Origin: Aquimarina algiphila
GTDB lineage: Bacteria; Bacteroidota; Bacteroidia; Flavobacteriales; Flavobacteriaceae
Direction of reading: 5' to 3'
Length of the DNA: 64,000 nt
Assembly: GCF_007489275.1 (NCBI RefSeq)
Contig: NZ_VLNR01000001.1
Coordinates: forward strand, 63,206 to 127,205
The position numbers were made by a program, and so were the translations under genes. The notes beneath the pieces are model-generated. The model worked only from the letters and a program-made list of their open reading frames with translations, had not been told where the DNA came from and searched no databases. The number at the start of each line of letters is the position of its first letter. Positions within the stretch are counted from its first letter, which is position 1. Positions 1 through 8,625 of this stretch are shown here, piece by piece.

Positions 1-274
1 TACCGTTTCCAAATCAGATCAAAATTCTACTCAGAAAAATATCACGTCTAAAGCTTTTTTTGAAAATGTCAACGAAGGTGTATATGTTGGAAAAATATTA
101 ACCTATGATGCCTTTACTACCAAAAAAGAAGTATCTCTTAATATAATTGTAAATAATAGTTTCTGTAATGCACAAAACAAACATCTCATACTATTTACTA
201 TTTCTCCTCAAGCTCCAGACCATCAAATTTGGAAGAAGATGAAAAAGTTAAGTATTGATATGGAATGTGAATAA
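1..274 (+). CDS. 3' end of an unidentified protein (partial)
   Basis: Reading from base 2, one frame is open from the window edge to a TAA at 272-274, giving about 90 residues. The C-terminal part is lysine- and isoleucine-rich, with a segment reading VYVGKILTYDAFTTKKE and ending DMECE. I recognise no family. The start and any signal peptide lie outside the window. It runs in the same direction as the ATP-grasp gene, which begins 92 bases further on after an AT-rich gap, so the two may or may not share a transcript. The uninterrupted frame and codon use like the neighbours support a real gene, but a fragment of non-coding open frame is not excluded. Confidence 0.55.
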   Translation, partial: TVSKSDQNSTQKNITSKAFFENVNEGVYVGKILTYDAFTTKKEVSLNIIVNNSFCNAQNKHLILFTISPQAPDHQIWKKMKKLSIDMECE

Positions 275-366
275 ACAATTGTATTTCAGGAGCCAAATTT
301 TATTTTAAGTTTTTTATAGATTTTCACATAAAAAACGTAAATTTTGCTTTTCAAAAATCATCAGTA

Positions 367-1398
367 ATGAATGTTTGTTTCTTAATGTACCCTTGGGAAG
401 AAATCGATCCTGAAAAGGATACTTCTCTTACTCTAATTCATGAATGTGTAAAAAGAGGGCATGGAGTAGCTATAGCCACTCCATCTAACCTTACCATTCG
501 TGATAGTGTTACTTTTTCTTTTTGCAAAGTAATTAATAGGCCAGAAAAAGTATCTTCATCTATGAAATCTTTTTATACAAAAACATCTTTTAGAGATGAA
601 ATGCTCCCACTAGCTGGGTTTGATGTCCTCATATTACGTAGTAATCCTCCTTTGGACATGATTATGCTTAACTTTTTGGACTCTGTAAAAGATGACGTAT
701 TTATTATGAATGATATTGATGGGATACGCAGGTCGAATAATAAATTATATACTGCTGCCTTCGATGATATTGAAACACATTTTATACCGAACACTCATGT
801 AACCAAAAATAAAGATTACCTGATTAAAATGATCAAAGAATCCGAATGTGATAAGATGATCTTAAAGCCTTTAAATGGTTTTGGTGGTTCTGGTGTAATC
901 TTAATAGAGAAAAGGGCAATGACCAGTATACGGTCCTTATTGGATTTTTATATTGATAACAAGGATGGGTCTACTAATTATGTTATTCTACAGGATTATA
1001 TAGAAGGCGCTGATCAAGGAGATGTTCGTATTTTAATTCTTAATGGAAAACCAATAGGCGCCATGCGCAGAATCCCAGGTATAGATGATCATAGATCAAA
1101 TGTCACCGCTGGAGGGTCTGTAGTAAAGCATTCACTTACCAAACAAGAAAAAGAATTATGTCGTAAAATTGGTCCCAAACTAGTAAAAGATGGACTTTAT
1201 TTTGTTGGAATCGATGTTATAAATGGAATGTTGGTCGAAGTCAATGTAATGAGTCCTGGAGGAATTACATATATTAATAAAAAATATAAAGTAAAATTAC
1301 AGGAAAAAGTAATTGATTTTATAGAAGACAAGGTTATACAACGTGTCAACCGATTTGATAGAAAAGCAAAACTTAGAAAAACAGTAGACGATGCTTAA
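367..1398 (+). CDS. GshB-like ATP-grasp ligase
   Basis: This 343-residue protein has the layout of prokaryotic glutathione synthetase (about 315 residues). It has an N-terminal alpha/beta domain, an ATP-grasp lysine loop at residues 167-176 (KPLNGFGGSG), a DVRILILNG strand near 219-227, and the metal/substrate segment EVNVMSPGG at 291-299. Family members form amide bonds through an acyl phosphate. True glutathione synthesis would also need gamma-glutamylcysteine ligase, which is not in view, and bshA in this window suggests bacillithiol is the cell's thiol. It overlaps the next gene by 8 bases and leads a three-gene operon with an amidohydrolase and a DUF1704 peptidase. That setting suggests ligation of an amino acid or peptide other than glutathione. 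The family call is firm; the substrate is unknown. Confidence 0.85.
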   Translation: MNVCFLMYPWEEIDPEKDTSLTLIHECVKRGHGVAIATPSNLTIRDSVTFSFCKVINRPEKVSSSMKSFYTKTSFRDEMLPLAGFDVLILRSNPPLDMIMLNFLDSVKDDVFIMNDIDGIRRSNNKLYTAAFDDIETHFIPNTHVTKNKDYLIKMIKESECDKMILKPLNGFGGSGVILIEKRAMTSIRSLLDFYIDNKDGSTNYVILQDYIEGADQGDVRILILNGKPIGAMRRIPGIDDHRSNVTAGGSVVKHSLTKQEKELCRKIGPKLVKDGLYFVGIDVINGMLVEVNVMSPGGITYINKKYKVKLQEKVIDFIEDKVIQRVNRFDRKAKLRKTVDDA

Positions 1399-2221
1399 GC
1401 TTTCTGTAAGAGAAATAATTGCTAAGATCGAAACCGAAGAACCCTTTCATGCTGTAGCCGAAGATTATTCTTTTACTCTAAAAATAGATTCCTATACATA
1501 TTATATCTGTGGTGCCATACATGATGGCCATCAGTTTCGTAAAGCACTATGGAAAAAGTGTTTACATAGCGAATATGACAGATGGTATGAAGAAGATCCT
1601 GCAACCAAACAGATGATACAAGATCATCCAATAGTCATTGCCGGATGTGATTCGCGATTTGAATATGATCTTAATAGAGCCCCAGATCATGCCATATACG
1701 AAGATGCATGGGGCAAAAAACTCTGGAAAACACCTTTATCGTCAGAAGAAAAAAACCATTCATTAGAAAAACATCATAATTTTTATAAAGTAGTCCATGC
1801 TTTAATTTCAAAAGTTGAATCAAAATATGGTGCTGCAATTGTATATGACTTACATTCTTATAATTGGAGGCGTTGGGATCGAGAAGTCCCTGTAGTTAAT
1901 TTAGGCACTACAAATATCAATAATGATCTATATTCTTCCTTTATAGAATCATGGTGCACTACTTTGTCTACCATCGTATTACCTAATTTTATAAAAACCA
2001 GTGCCGCTATTAATGATACATTTCAAGGTAACGGATATTTTTTAAAATACATTACAGAACATTTTAAAAACACACTTGTATTAGCTACAGAATTTTCCAA
2101 AATTTATTGTCATGAATTAGAATACATAATGTATCCAGAGGTTATTCATGCAATTCAAGAAGGTTTAAAAAAACGACTTCCAGAACATGCTAAAACATTT
2201 TACAATCAATTTATTGGTTAA
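1391..2221 (+). CDS. N-formylglutamate amidohydrolase-like protein
   Basis: This 276-residue cytosolic protein belongs to the N-formylglutamate amidohydrolase (HutG/FGase) fold, a zinc-dependent amide hydrolase. The visible landmarks are AIHDGH at 42-47, FEYDLNR at 90-96 and YDLHSY at 152-157, which supply candidate metal and catalytic histidines and acids. No other histidine-degradation gene is present, so a role in the Hut pathway is not supported. The start overlaps the end of the ATP-grasp gene by 8 bases, which points to translational coupling, and a DUF1704 gene follows after 51 bases. In this context it may cleave or edit an amide made by the ligase. That role is inference; the fold assignment rests on motifs. 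Confidence 0.8.
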   Translation: MLKLSVREIIAKIETEEPFHAVAEDYSFTLKIDSYTYYICGAIHDGHQFRKALWKKCLHSEYDRWYEEDPATKQMIQDHPIVIAGCDSRFEYDLNRAPDHAIYEDAWGKKLWKTPLSSEEKNHSLEKHHNFYKVVHALISKVESKYGAAIVYDLHSYNWRRWDREVPVVNLGTTNINNDLYSSFIESWCTTLSTIVLPNFIKTSAAINDTFQGNGYFLKYITEHFKNTLVLATEFSKIYCHELEYIMYPEVIHAIQEGLKKRLPEHAKTFYNQFIG

Positions 2222-2272
2222 TCTCCCTTTTTTGCAGTTAGTTTGTGCTTTCTATTATAAAATGATAAGAAT

Positions 2273-3430
2273 ATGATCGAAGATGCAGTAGAAACATATA
2301 GCGACCTTTTTGATATTGATCAAAATCTAGATCGACTTGTAAAAAATATAGAACTTCTTAATTACTTGAATCCTCTTAATATAGAGCAAGAAAAAAAGAA
2401 TTTTTTTGCTTGTAAATACAGGTTCAATCCCAAATTCAACTACCGGAAAATAAAATTTAATCCCTACAAAATGCAGCGATTATTTTTTAGTCAAAGGCTT
2501 GAACGTATAGAAGATGAAGAAATAAGAAAATTATATCAAAACATAATTTATGAATATTCTGGATTGATACAATGTATAGAAACGATCGGTAAAGGGAAGA
2601 ACTTTTATTATAATTCTCTAAAAGTTTTTGGAACTCCTAAAGAACGTGATGTTGAAAATGCCCGTTTTATTCTTCATTTTGAGGATGAAAACAATACAAA
2701 TACAACAATAAATAAACATACAGCATCAGATGCCGAAGCATATTTCATAGCATTCGGGAAACGATATAATTTTGATTTCAACATCAAGAAATCTACAAAT
2801 ATCTCGGCAGCTGCTATGGTACTTAATGCTTCGGAAACATTACTATTAAAGAAAAATCACATGTTTAGTGACAATGACTTAATGGTATTAGCTAATCATG
2901 AAATAGGAGTACATATGGTTACTACTTTTAATGGTAAAAGTCAACCATTAAAAATATTTTCTAATGGTTATGTTAACAATACAGAAACTCAAGAAGGTTT
3001 GGCCGTTTTTAGTGAATACATGTCTGGTTGTCTGACCTTAAAACGAATGAAAGAATTGGCATATAGAGTTATTGCTGCGGATAGCCTAATTAAAGGATAT
3101 GATTTTAAAGATACTTTTGATCTTTTATATAGTCAATACAAATTAGATCGGGAAGCTGCCTGGCAAATTACCTTGAGAGTGCATCGAGGAGGAGGATTTA
3201 CAAAGGATTATCTATATCTAACCGGGTTAAAGAAAATATACGACTATTATTATGCTAATAAGGACATGAATATTTTATTAACTGGTAAAGTTACTTTAGA
3301 AGACACGGAATCTATTATCAAACTTCAACAATTAGGTTTAGCCCATAAAAGTAAACACATTACTGATTCTTTTAGCGAAAATTTAAATACAAATACTAAA
3401 TTAGATTTTATCCTAAGAAACTTAAAATAA
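2273..3430 (+). CDS. DUF1704 / QEGLA-motif metallopeptidase-like protein
   Basis: This 385-residue protein carries both hallmarks of the family named in databases for its QEGLA motif. A zincin-type HEIGVH (HExxxH) is at 209-214, and TQEGLA is at 239-244, whose E241 would be the third metal ligand. To my knowledge the eukaryotic members (MATCAP) are metallo-carboxypeptidases that remove C-terminal tyrosine from tubulin; the bacterial substrate is not known. It is the third gene of the operon with the ATP-grasp ligase and the amidohydrolase, so it may remove a residue that the ligase adds. No signal peptide is visible, so it should be cytosolic. The older label about flavohaemoglobin expression has no support here. 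Confidence 0.85.
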   Translation: MIEDAVETYSDLFDIDQNLDRLVKNIELLNYLNPLNIEQEKKNFFACKYRFNPKFNYRKIKFNPYKMQRLFFSQRLERIEDEEIRKLYQNIIYEYSGLIQCIETIGKGKNFYYNSLKVFGTPKERDVENARFILHFEDENNTNTTINKHTASDAEAYFIAFGKRYNFDFNIKKSTNISAAAMVLNASETLLLKKNHMFSDNDLMVLANHEIGVHMVTTFNGKSQPLKIFSNGYVNNTETQEGLAVFSEYMSGCLTLKRMKELAYRVIAADSLIKGYDFKDTFDLLYSQYKLDREAAWQITLRVHRGGGFTKDYLYLTGLKKIYDYYYANKDMNILLTGKVTLEDTESIIKLQQLGLAHKSKHITDSFSENLNTNTKLDFILRNLK

Positions 3431-3435
3431 TAGCT

Positions 3436-4014
3436 CTAAAATTTTTCTGTTTTATGTATCATAAACCATTGCAAAGCAATGATAGATTTTGCATCATTGA
3501 TAATTTTAGATTCTAATAATGTTTTTATTTCTGAAATTGAGATTTTACAGAGTTGAATATCTTCATCTTCTTCTTCAACACCTCCTCCTTTACTTATTTG
3601 ATCCCTTTCAAAAACTTCTCCATAATATAAATACATTCGTTCTGAAGAAACTCCCGGAGTAGCATAAAATGTAGAAATATGTTCTAGTTTATGAACTTTA
3701 TAGCCTGTCTCCTCTTCTACTTCTCTTATTGCACAATCTTTTGCATCTTCATTTTCTTCTATTCCCCCTGCTGGAATCTCTAACAACCACCCATTATCGT
3801 TTTTTATTGTAGGATATCTAAACTGATTAATAAACAACACTTTATCAGTATCTTTTTCATATAATAATACTGCCACACAATCCCCTTTATCCATCATTTC
3901 GCGCACATAATTGATAGGTGTGTTCTGGTTAAAACGATCGTGAATAACAGAGGCTTTTCTAATTTTTAAAAAACCGTCATAAACGAGGTCTTCACTTAGT
4001 ATCTTATATTCCAT
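3436..4014 (-). CDS. Nudix hydrolase, ADP-ribose/sugar-nucleotide pyrophosphatase type
   Basis: This 192-residue protein contains a perfect Nudix box at residues 83-105: G83, E89, then REVEEETG at 97-104, matching Gx5Ex7REUxEExGU. The segment ahead of it, QFRYP and LLEIPAGG, is typical of ADP-ribose pyrophosphatases and NudK-like enzymes, which split nucleotide-sugar diphosphates with Mg2+. The gene is convergent with the DUF1704 gene, with stop codons 5 bases apart. It follows the M20 peptidase gene on the same strand, but a hairpin at 4026-4063 just upstream of its start suggests separate transcription. The exact substrate cannot be read from sequence. Confidence 0.87.
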   Translation of the reverse strand: MEYKILSEDLVYDGFLKIRKASVIHDRFNQNTPINYVREMMDKGDCVAVLLYEKDTDKVLFINQFRYPTIKNDNGWLLEIPAGGIEENEDAKDCAIREVEEETGYKVHKLEHISTFYATPGVSSERMYLYYGEVFERDQISKGGGVEEEDEDIQLCKISISEIKTLLESKIINDAKSIIALQWFMIHKTEKF

Positions 4015-4025
4015 ACAAATAAAAA

Positions 4026-4063
4026 TAGGGATTATTTTGAGTGATTTTTCAAAATAACCCCTA
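4026..4063 (-). terminator. Hairpin terminator downstream of the M20 peptidase
   Basis: Arms TAGGG plus TTATTTTGA at 4026-4040 pair with TCAAAATAA plus CCCTA at 4049-4063, with one internal mismatch and an 8-base loop. On the minus strand the stem is followed by TTTTTA, so it would end transcription of the peptidase gene just before the Nudix gene. Confidence 0.55.
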
Positions 4064-4156
4064 AAATTTTGTAAACATCAATATTGATTTCAGAACCTAC
4101 AATAATGCTGGGTAACGATCGTAGTAATCTGGAGTAATACTATACTATACTACATT

Positions 4157-5458
4157 TCAATTTACAATACCAGCTTCTGCTATAGTAATCAACATCGCAA
4201 GCTTTATATTTCTGGTTGCTTCAGGTGTATTTGTCCATTTTTCATCTAATGCATGCGCTCTACTTCCTTTCCCTCCTCGACTTAAAGTTACTGCTGGAAT
4301 ATTTTTTGCTATCGGAATATTGCTATTAGTTGATCCTGTTCTTAATTTAGGAACAATACCCAGGAATAAAGCTGATGCCAATGATTTTTGTGTCAAAGGT
4401 GTATTTATATCTAATATCCCCGATGGACGATCACCAATAGATTTCATTTCCAAGGTTACTTTATCTTTGATCTCCGTACTGTTATAAGCTGTTTCTGCTT
4501 TTTTCATACATTTTTTAAAAATACTATCTATTTCTAATAATCTTTTTGGGCTTAATGAACGCATATCTATTTCTGCCCAAGATTCAAAAGGTATAGAATT
4601 TACAGATGTCCCCCCTCCTATTCTACCAACATTAAATGAAGTTTTAGGGCCTTTAATTGCGGTATACTTTGTAGCTTCTTCTACAAACATTGTAATTGCT
4701 TTCCCTAAGGCGTGATGAGGATTTGCTAATCCAAAAGCTCCCCACGAATGTCCTCCTTTTCCTCTGAAAATTGCTTTATATCTTTTAGAACCTAATCCCC
4801 CATTAATAATACGCCCCGAGCTTCCCCCATCAATAGAAATCCATGAATCAATCTTAATGTCTGATGCATCACTAAATAAATGTTTTACTCCCCTTAGGTC
4901 TCCTAAACCTTCTTCCCCTACCGTACCAACAAAAACAACATCAGCATCAGTAACAATTGAAGCCGTATTCATCCCTTTTAAAACTGCCAATAACATAGCC
5001 ATGCCTCTTGTGTTATCACCAATTCCCGGTGCAGTATATGTCTGCCCATCTATTTTTACAGTTACATCCGTTTCTTCAGGAAAAACTGTATCTATGTGAG
5101 CATCGAGTACAACAGTTTTATTTCTTTTTTTCCCTTTTCGTAATGCCAATACATTACCTTCTGTATCAATCCAAACGCTATCAATACCGATATCAACAAA
5201 CATCTCCATAAACTTTTTTGCCCTTTTAGTTTCTTTAAATGGAGGAGCGGGAATCTCTGTTAGTGTTATCATGTTTTTGATCGTTTCGGCATCAGAATCA
5301 TCAATAGTTTTCATAGCTAATTGAACTCCTTTATTAGCGGCCAATTTCTTGATTTCTTTGGTGTATTTTTTATTGGAAACAGTTGCTTTTTGTGCTTGGG
5401 TTACATTTCCTAAAAGAATAATAGTCCCCAGAACAACTTTAAATAATCTTGTATACAT
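4157..5458 (-). CDS. Exported M20-family metallopeptidase
   Basis: This 433-residue protein has an N-terminal signal peptide (hydrophobic stretch to about residue 20, then TQAQ). It has the M20/M28 two-zinc layout: LDAHIDT at 118-124 (ligand H121, with D123), PGIGDNTRG at 144-152 (bridging D148), and GTVGEEG at 178-184 (catalytic and ligand glutamates). The middle region is the usual lid/dimerisation domain with GGTSVNSIP. Members hydrolyse dipeptides, tripeptides or N-acyl amino acids. Export suggests peptide scavenging in the periplasm. It stands alone on the minus strand, 76 bases below the stop of a hydrolase gene. PepT, PepV and carboxypeptidase subtypes cannot be separated by eye. Confidence 0.85.
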   Translation of the reverse strand: MYTRLFKVVLGTIILLGNVTQAQKATVSNKKYTKEIKKLAANKGVQLAMKTIDDSDAETIKNMITLTEIPAPPFKETKRAKKFMEMFVDIGIDSVWIDTEGNVLALRKGKKRNKTVVLDAHIDTVFPEETDVTVKIDGQTYTAPGIGDNTRGMAMLLAVLKGMNTASIVTDADVVFVGTVGEEGLGDLRGVKHLFSDASDIKIDSWISIDGGSSGRIINGGLGSKRYKAIFRGKGGHSWGAFGLANPHHALGKAITMFVEEATKYTAIKGPKTSFNVGRIGGGTSVNSIPFESWAEIDMRSLSPKRLLEIDSIFKKCMKKAETAYNSTEIKDKVTLEMKSIGDRPSGILDINTPLTQKSLASALFLGIVPKLRTGSTNSNIPIAKNIPAVTLSRGGKGSRAHALDEKWTNTPEATRNIKLAMLITIAEAGIVN

Positions 5459-5534
5459 TGTATTTATAATTAATATTTATAACTGATTAAAACAGGTCAT
5501 TTTCTTAATAAATCTTAAACCTTATTTTTTGTAT

Positions 5535-6683
5535 TTATTTCCTAAAAGCATAAAAACGTCCCAATTCTGATTGAAACATTTCTCTAGAATTATGTCCTGC
5601 CCCTGGTACAATTTTCATCGTTTGCGTATTTTCTATACTATCACCATAAAAATCCTTTAGATAATCATAGTAAATCATTCCTCTTTCTAATCGATGATTT
5701 CCTTGTAATAAAGCTCCGCAAGAAGTATCCAAACTCGAACTACTTGTATTATTATCTTGAGCTCCCAATAAATAAACCACTTTTCGTTTATAAAACTGTT
5801 CTTTAATTTTGTTAGCGCCGATAGCACTTAAATAATTAGGTAAATCATCTAATCCATATTTATAATCATTATATGCGCTGCATGTTATAGTGGGAACTTT
5901 GTATGATGGTGATCCATCAACTTTACGTTTTTTATTGAGATATACATATGAACTAGGGTTATTAACAATAAATCGAACATTTATACGCTCATCGTTTAAA
6001 CTTTGATAAATTGGTGTAGCAGCTGCATATCTATTTAAAAATTGACCTCCTGCAGAGTGACCAGAAAGAATAATATTTCTAAGATTAGGATAATTATGCT
6101 TTAGTTTAACTATTAATGAATCCATTATTGAAAATGAAGAAATACGATCTGATCTAGGGTTTTGTTCTTCATCTTTAGATAAAAAACCTATTTTCCAACC
6201 ACCAGAACTCCAATATAAATGTTCGCTATCTAATCCATGCAAGTTAATATCTGACTCTGCTAGAAATTGAGGAGATATAATTAGAAGTGTATCCAATTGT
6301 GAGCTTTCCATTTGAGCAGCGGCTAACATTCGTTTATAATAGGTATCAGCATTTCGATCTTGACCATGTAATGCTACTACTGCACGAGTTATCATTGGGT
6401 TTTCATCATCAATCGAAGCTACATTTGCATAGTAAGGAATTTTAAAAGTATTTTTATTTTTAAGCACAGTAAGCTTTTTATTTCCAATCTTATCATCTGG
6501 GTCTTTATCATCTGCTCTTATAGCCTCACATTCTTTCCTTTCGGCAGTCACATATTGCTCAGTAAAATAAAGAAGTTTAGTTTCATGAATGGTTTCTCTT
6601 ATGTTTTCTGAATCCCTGCTACAACCATAAAAACAACTTATAATTATTCCTAAGAATATATACGTCAAACAGTTTATTTTCAT
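5535..6683 (-). CDS. Lipoprotein alpha/beta hydrolase (paralogue A)
   Basis: This 382-residue protein has a hydrophobic leader with a cysteine at 21 in FYGC, consistent with a lipoprotein. The core is an alpha/beta hydrolase: VALHGQDR near 103-110 (oxyanion HG turn), nucleophile S210 in SGHSAGGQ, and a C-terminal histidine in GAGHNSREM. It is a clear paralogue of the protein encoded at 7077-8531, sharing SPQF, DSEH.YWS and GLDDLP.YL blocks. It lacks that protein's N-terminal beta-sandwich. A strong hairpin at 6848-6887 separates the two genes. Esterase or depolymerase activity is likely, but the substrate is unknown. Position at the end of a SusCD locus suggests it works on whatever that locus imports. 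Confidence 0.75.
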   Translation of the reverse strand: MKINCLTYIFLGIIISCFYGCSRDSENIRETIHETKLLYFTEQYVTAERKECEAIRADDKDPDDKIGNKKLTVLKNKNTFKIPYYANVASIDDENPMITRAVVALHGQDRNADTYYKRMLAAAQMESSQLDTLLIISPQFLAESDINLHGLDSEHLYWSSGGWKIGFLSKDEEQNPRSDRISSFSIMDSLIVKLKHNYPNLRNIILSGHSAGGQFLNRYAAATPIYQSLNDERINVRFIVNNPSSYVYLNKKRKVDGSPSYKVPTITCSAYNDYKYGLDDLPNYLSAIGANKIKEQFYKRKVVYLLGAQDNNTSSSSLDTSCGALLQGNHRLERGMIYYDYLKDFYGDSIENTQTMKIVPGAGHNSREMFQSELGRFYAFRK

Positions 6684-7076
6684 TGTAATTTTGTATTCAT
6701 TGTTATCCCTTATTATCTACTCATATAAATCTTCAAAGTTCAGTTTTCCTTGAACTTATAGATATACATATCTGATCTATATTTCATGAATATTGAAGAA
6801 GAAATTATTCTATATTAAGTAACAATATCATCGTTTTGGATCACATAAAATGAATCCGATAATTTGATGACCTTATCGGATTCATTTATGGCTAGCTAAC
6901 TCAAGTAAATTGATTTTAAGTGTATCAAAGAAATCTATTGACTCCTTCTAAATTCATGTTATTGTTTGAAAAATTGAGTAATTCATCATACATGTTTTAT
7001 GGTTAATTGCTGGTTCTGGAATAGAAAACTAACCGAAAACAAAATTTCTTTATAACATCAATTCGATTTTCTTTGT
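6684..7076. other. 393-bp gap between the hydrolase paralogues
   Basis: This gap holds a strong hairpin (listed separately) and otherwise AT-rich DNA. I see no open frame worth calling. Bases 6684-6840 probably hold the promoter of the downstream hydrolase gene, but no TAnnTTTG element stands out there. Confidence 0.5.
6848..6887 (-). terminator. Perfect 15-bp hairpin between the hydrolase genes
   Basis: AAATGAATCCGATAA at 6848-6862 is perfectly complementary to TTATCGGATTCATTT at 6873-6887, around a 10-base loop. It lies 190 bases past the stop of the hydrolase at 7077 and 165 bases before the next gene. The T-tract on the minus strand is weak (ATTTTATG), so it may be a terminator, an mRNA 3' end stabiliser or a processing site. 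Confidence 0.6.
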
Positions 7077-8531
7077 TTAATTTCTAAACGTATTCTTTCT
7101 ACCTCTTTCTGATTTGTACATCCCTTCGCTACTATGTCCAACTCCAATTACAACTCCCATTTTTTGAGTATCCATAATAGAAGGTCCATAATAATCTAAT
7201 AAATGGTCAAAATAATTATGAGCTCTGTCAAAGCGGTTTTTACCCTGAAGTTGTGCTTCACAGATATTAGAAGTATCTATATCTGTATCTACATCATTTT
7301 GACCTACTAAATATGTGACTTTCCTTTGAGGTAATCTATTTCGAATGACGTTTTCTCCAATTGCATCTAAGTATGTGGGTAAGTCATCTAAGCCAAACCT
7401 ATATTCATTATACTCAGGACATTGTCCGATAATGACACCAGAAGGAACTTCAAATGTATTTTCTGTACCCGGGACTTTACGTTTATTATCCATATAAACA
7501 TATGTTTTAGGATTGTTTACAATAAAGCTAACATCAACTCCTCTGGCATTTAATTCGTCTGGTATCGGTGATCCAGCAGCATATCTATTTATATATTGTC
7601 CTCCCGCAGAATGCCCTGTTAATACAATAGTTTTAAGATTTGGATATTCTGATAATTTTATCATTAATGAATCCATAAATGTAAAAGAAGAAACACGCTC
7701 CGTTCGCGGATTAGTGGTTTCATCAAGAGAAGTATTCCCTATACGCCAATTACCGCTCCAATAAGAATGTTCTGAATCCAAAGTATATTGATCAATTTCT
7801 TCTTCTCCAATAAATTGTGGTGATACTACAAGTAATGTGTCCAAATTATTAGACTCCATTTCTGCTGTCTCCATCATTCTTGTATAATGCTTACCAGCAG
7901 TATGCTCTGATCCATGAAGTACGATTATTGCCCTTCTAATTGCATCATTATTAACATCCCTTATATCTTCTCTATTCGAAAAATATGGGATTTTAACTTT
8001 TGATGTTCCAGAAACTATGGAGAATTTTTTTTCTCCAATAAAAGGTGCCTCTGATACTATCGAAGAATTATCAGTTCCCAAAGTAATATTAATTGAACTA
8101 CCAAAATTCGAAGAGTTTCCAATGGTAATACCTTCTTTTGGTTGCAATTCGATACTTAAAGATCTAGGTTGGATTGCATCTTCATTATCATTAACTCTTT
8201 GAAGTAAAACAACATTAGAAATTGCTTTACCTTTTCTGATTATAAATGAACCTGTCTTTGGCAGAATAAAATCTGCTCCTTCGACTGCATTATTTTCACT
8301 TGGGTAATTAACAGTATATAGAACTTCTATATCTTTATCTGTTTCAGGACCTTCATATCTCAATTCAACACTTACTGGTTCTGACTTTGATCGATCAACA
8401 CTTATATCCTCAATGTTAAAATAAACGAAAGCTTCACCTGATCCTGTGGAATTTGTATCATCATCATTTTCACAACCAGATAAAAAGATTGTCAAAAAAA
8501 AGATTAAAGTATATTTTATTATATTTTTCAT
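7077..8531 (-). CDS. Lipoprotein alpha/beta hydrolase with N-terminal beta-sandwich (paralogue B)
   Basis: This 484-residue protein has a textbook lipobox, LSGC with C20. Residues about 30-155 form a beta-rich domain (VYFNIEDISVDRS, then VEGADF and strands ending ITLGTD) resembling Calx-beta/DUF4843-type surface domains. From about 170 the protein parallels the neighbouring hydrolase: VLHGSEH at 204-210, nucleophile S308 in TGHSAGGQ, and a late histidine in GVGHSSEGM. It is the sixth gene below fecR in the SusCD gene order, 94 bases after the IPT/TIG lipoprotein gene. I infer an outer-membrane esterase or depolymerase serving that locus. The substrate cannot be read. The extra domain compared with paralogue A looks like gain or loss of a surface-display module. 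Confidence 0.75.
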   Translation of the reverse strand: MKNIIKYTLIFFLTIFLSGCENDDDTNSTGSGEAFVYFNIEDISVDRSKSEPVSVELRYEGPETDKDIEVLYTVNYPSENNAVEGADFILPKTGSFIIRKGKAISNVVLLQRVNDNEDAIQPRSLSIELQPKEGITIGNSSNFGSSINITLGTDNSSIVSEAPFIGEKKFSIVSGTSKVKIPYFSNREDIRDVNNDAIRRAIIVLHGSEHTAGKHYTRMMETAEMESNNLDTLLVVSPQFIGEEEIDQYTLDSEHSYWSGNWRIGNTSLDETTNPRTERVSSFTFMDSLMIKLSEYPNLKTIVLTGHSAGGQYINRYAAGSPIPDELNARGVDVSFIVNNPKTYVYMDNKRKVPGTENTFEVPSGVIIGQCPEYNEYRFGLDDLPTYLDAIGENVIRNRLPQRKVTYLVGQNDVDTDIDTSNICEAQLQGKNRFDRAHNYFDHLLDYYGPSIMDTQKMGVVIGVGHSSEGMYKSERGRKNTFRN

Positions 8532-8625
8532 AGTTTATTTAATAAACATTCAAATTTTTAATTCTGCATAAATCAATTATAAATGATTTAGCAATATGAA
8601 ATATGATATTTTAAATTATGTGATA

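Noticed and set aside
367..1398. Glutathione synthetase proper
   Set aside because: No gamma-glutamylcysteine ligase is in view, bshA points to bacillithiol, and the operon partners are not glutathione enzymes. Only the ATP-grasp family call is kept.
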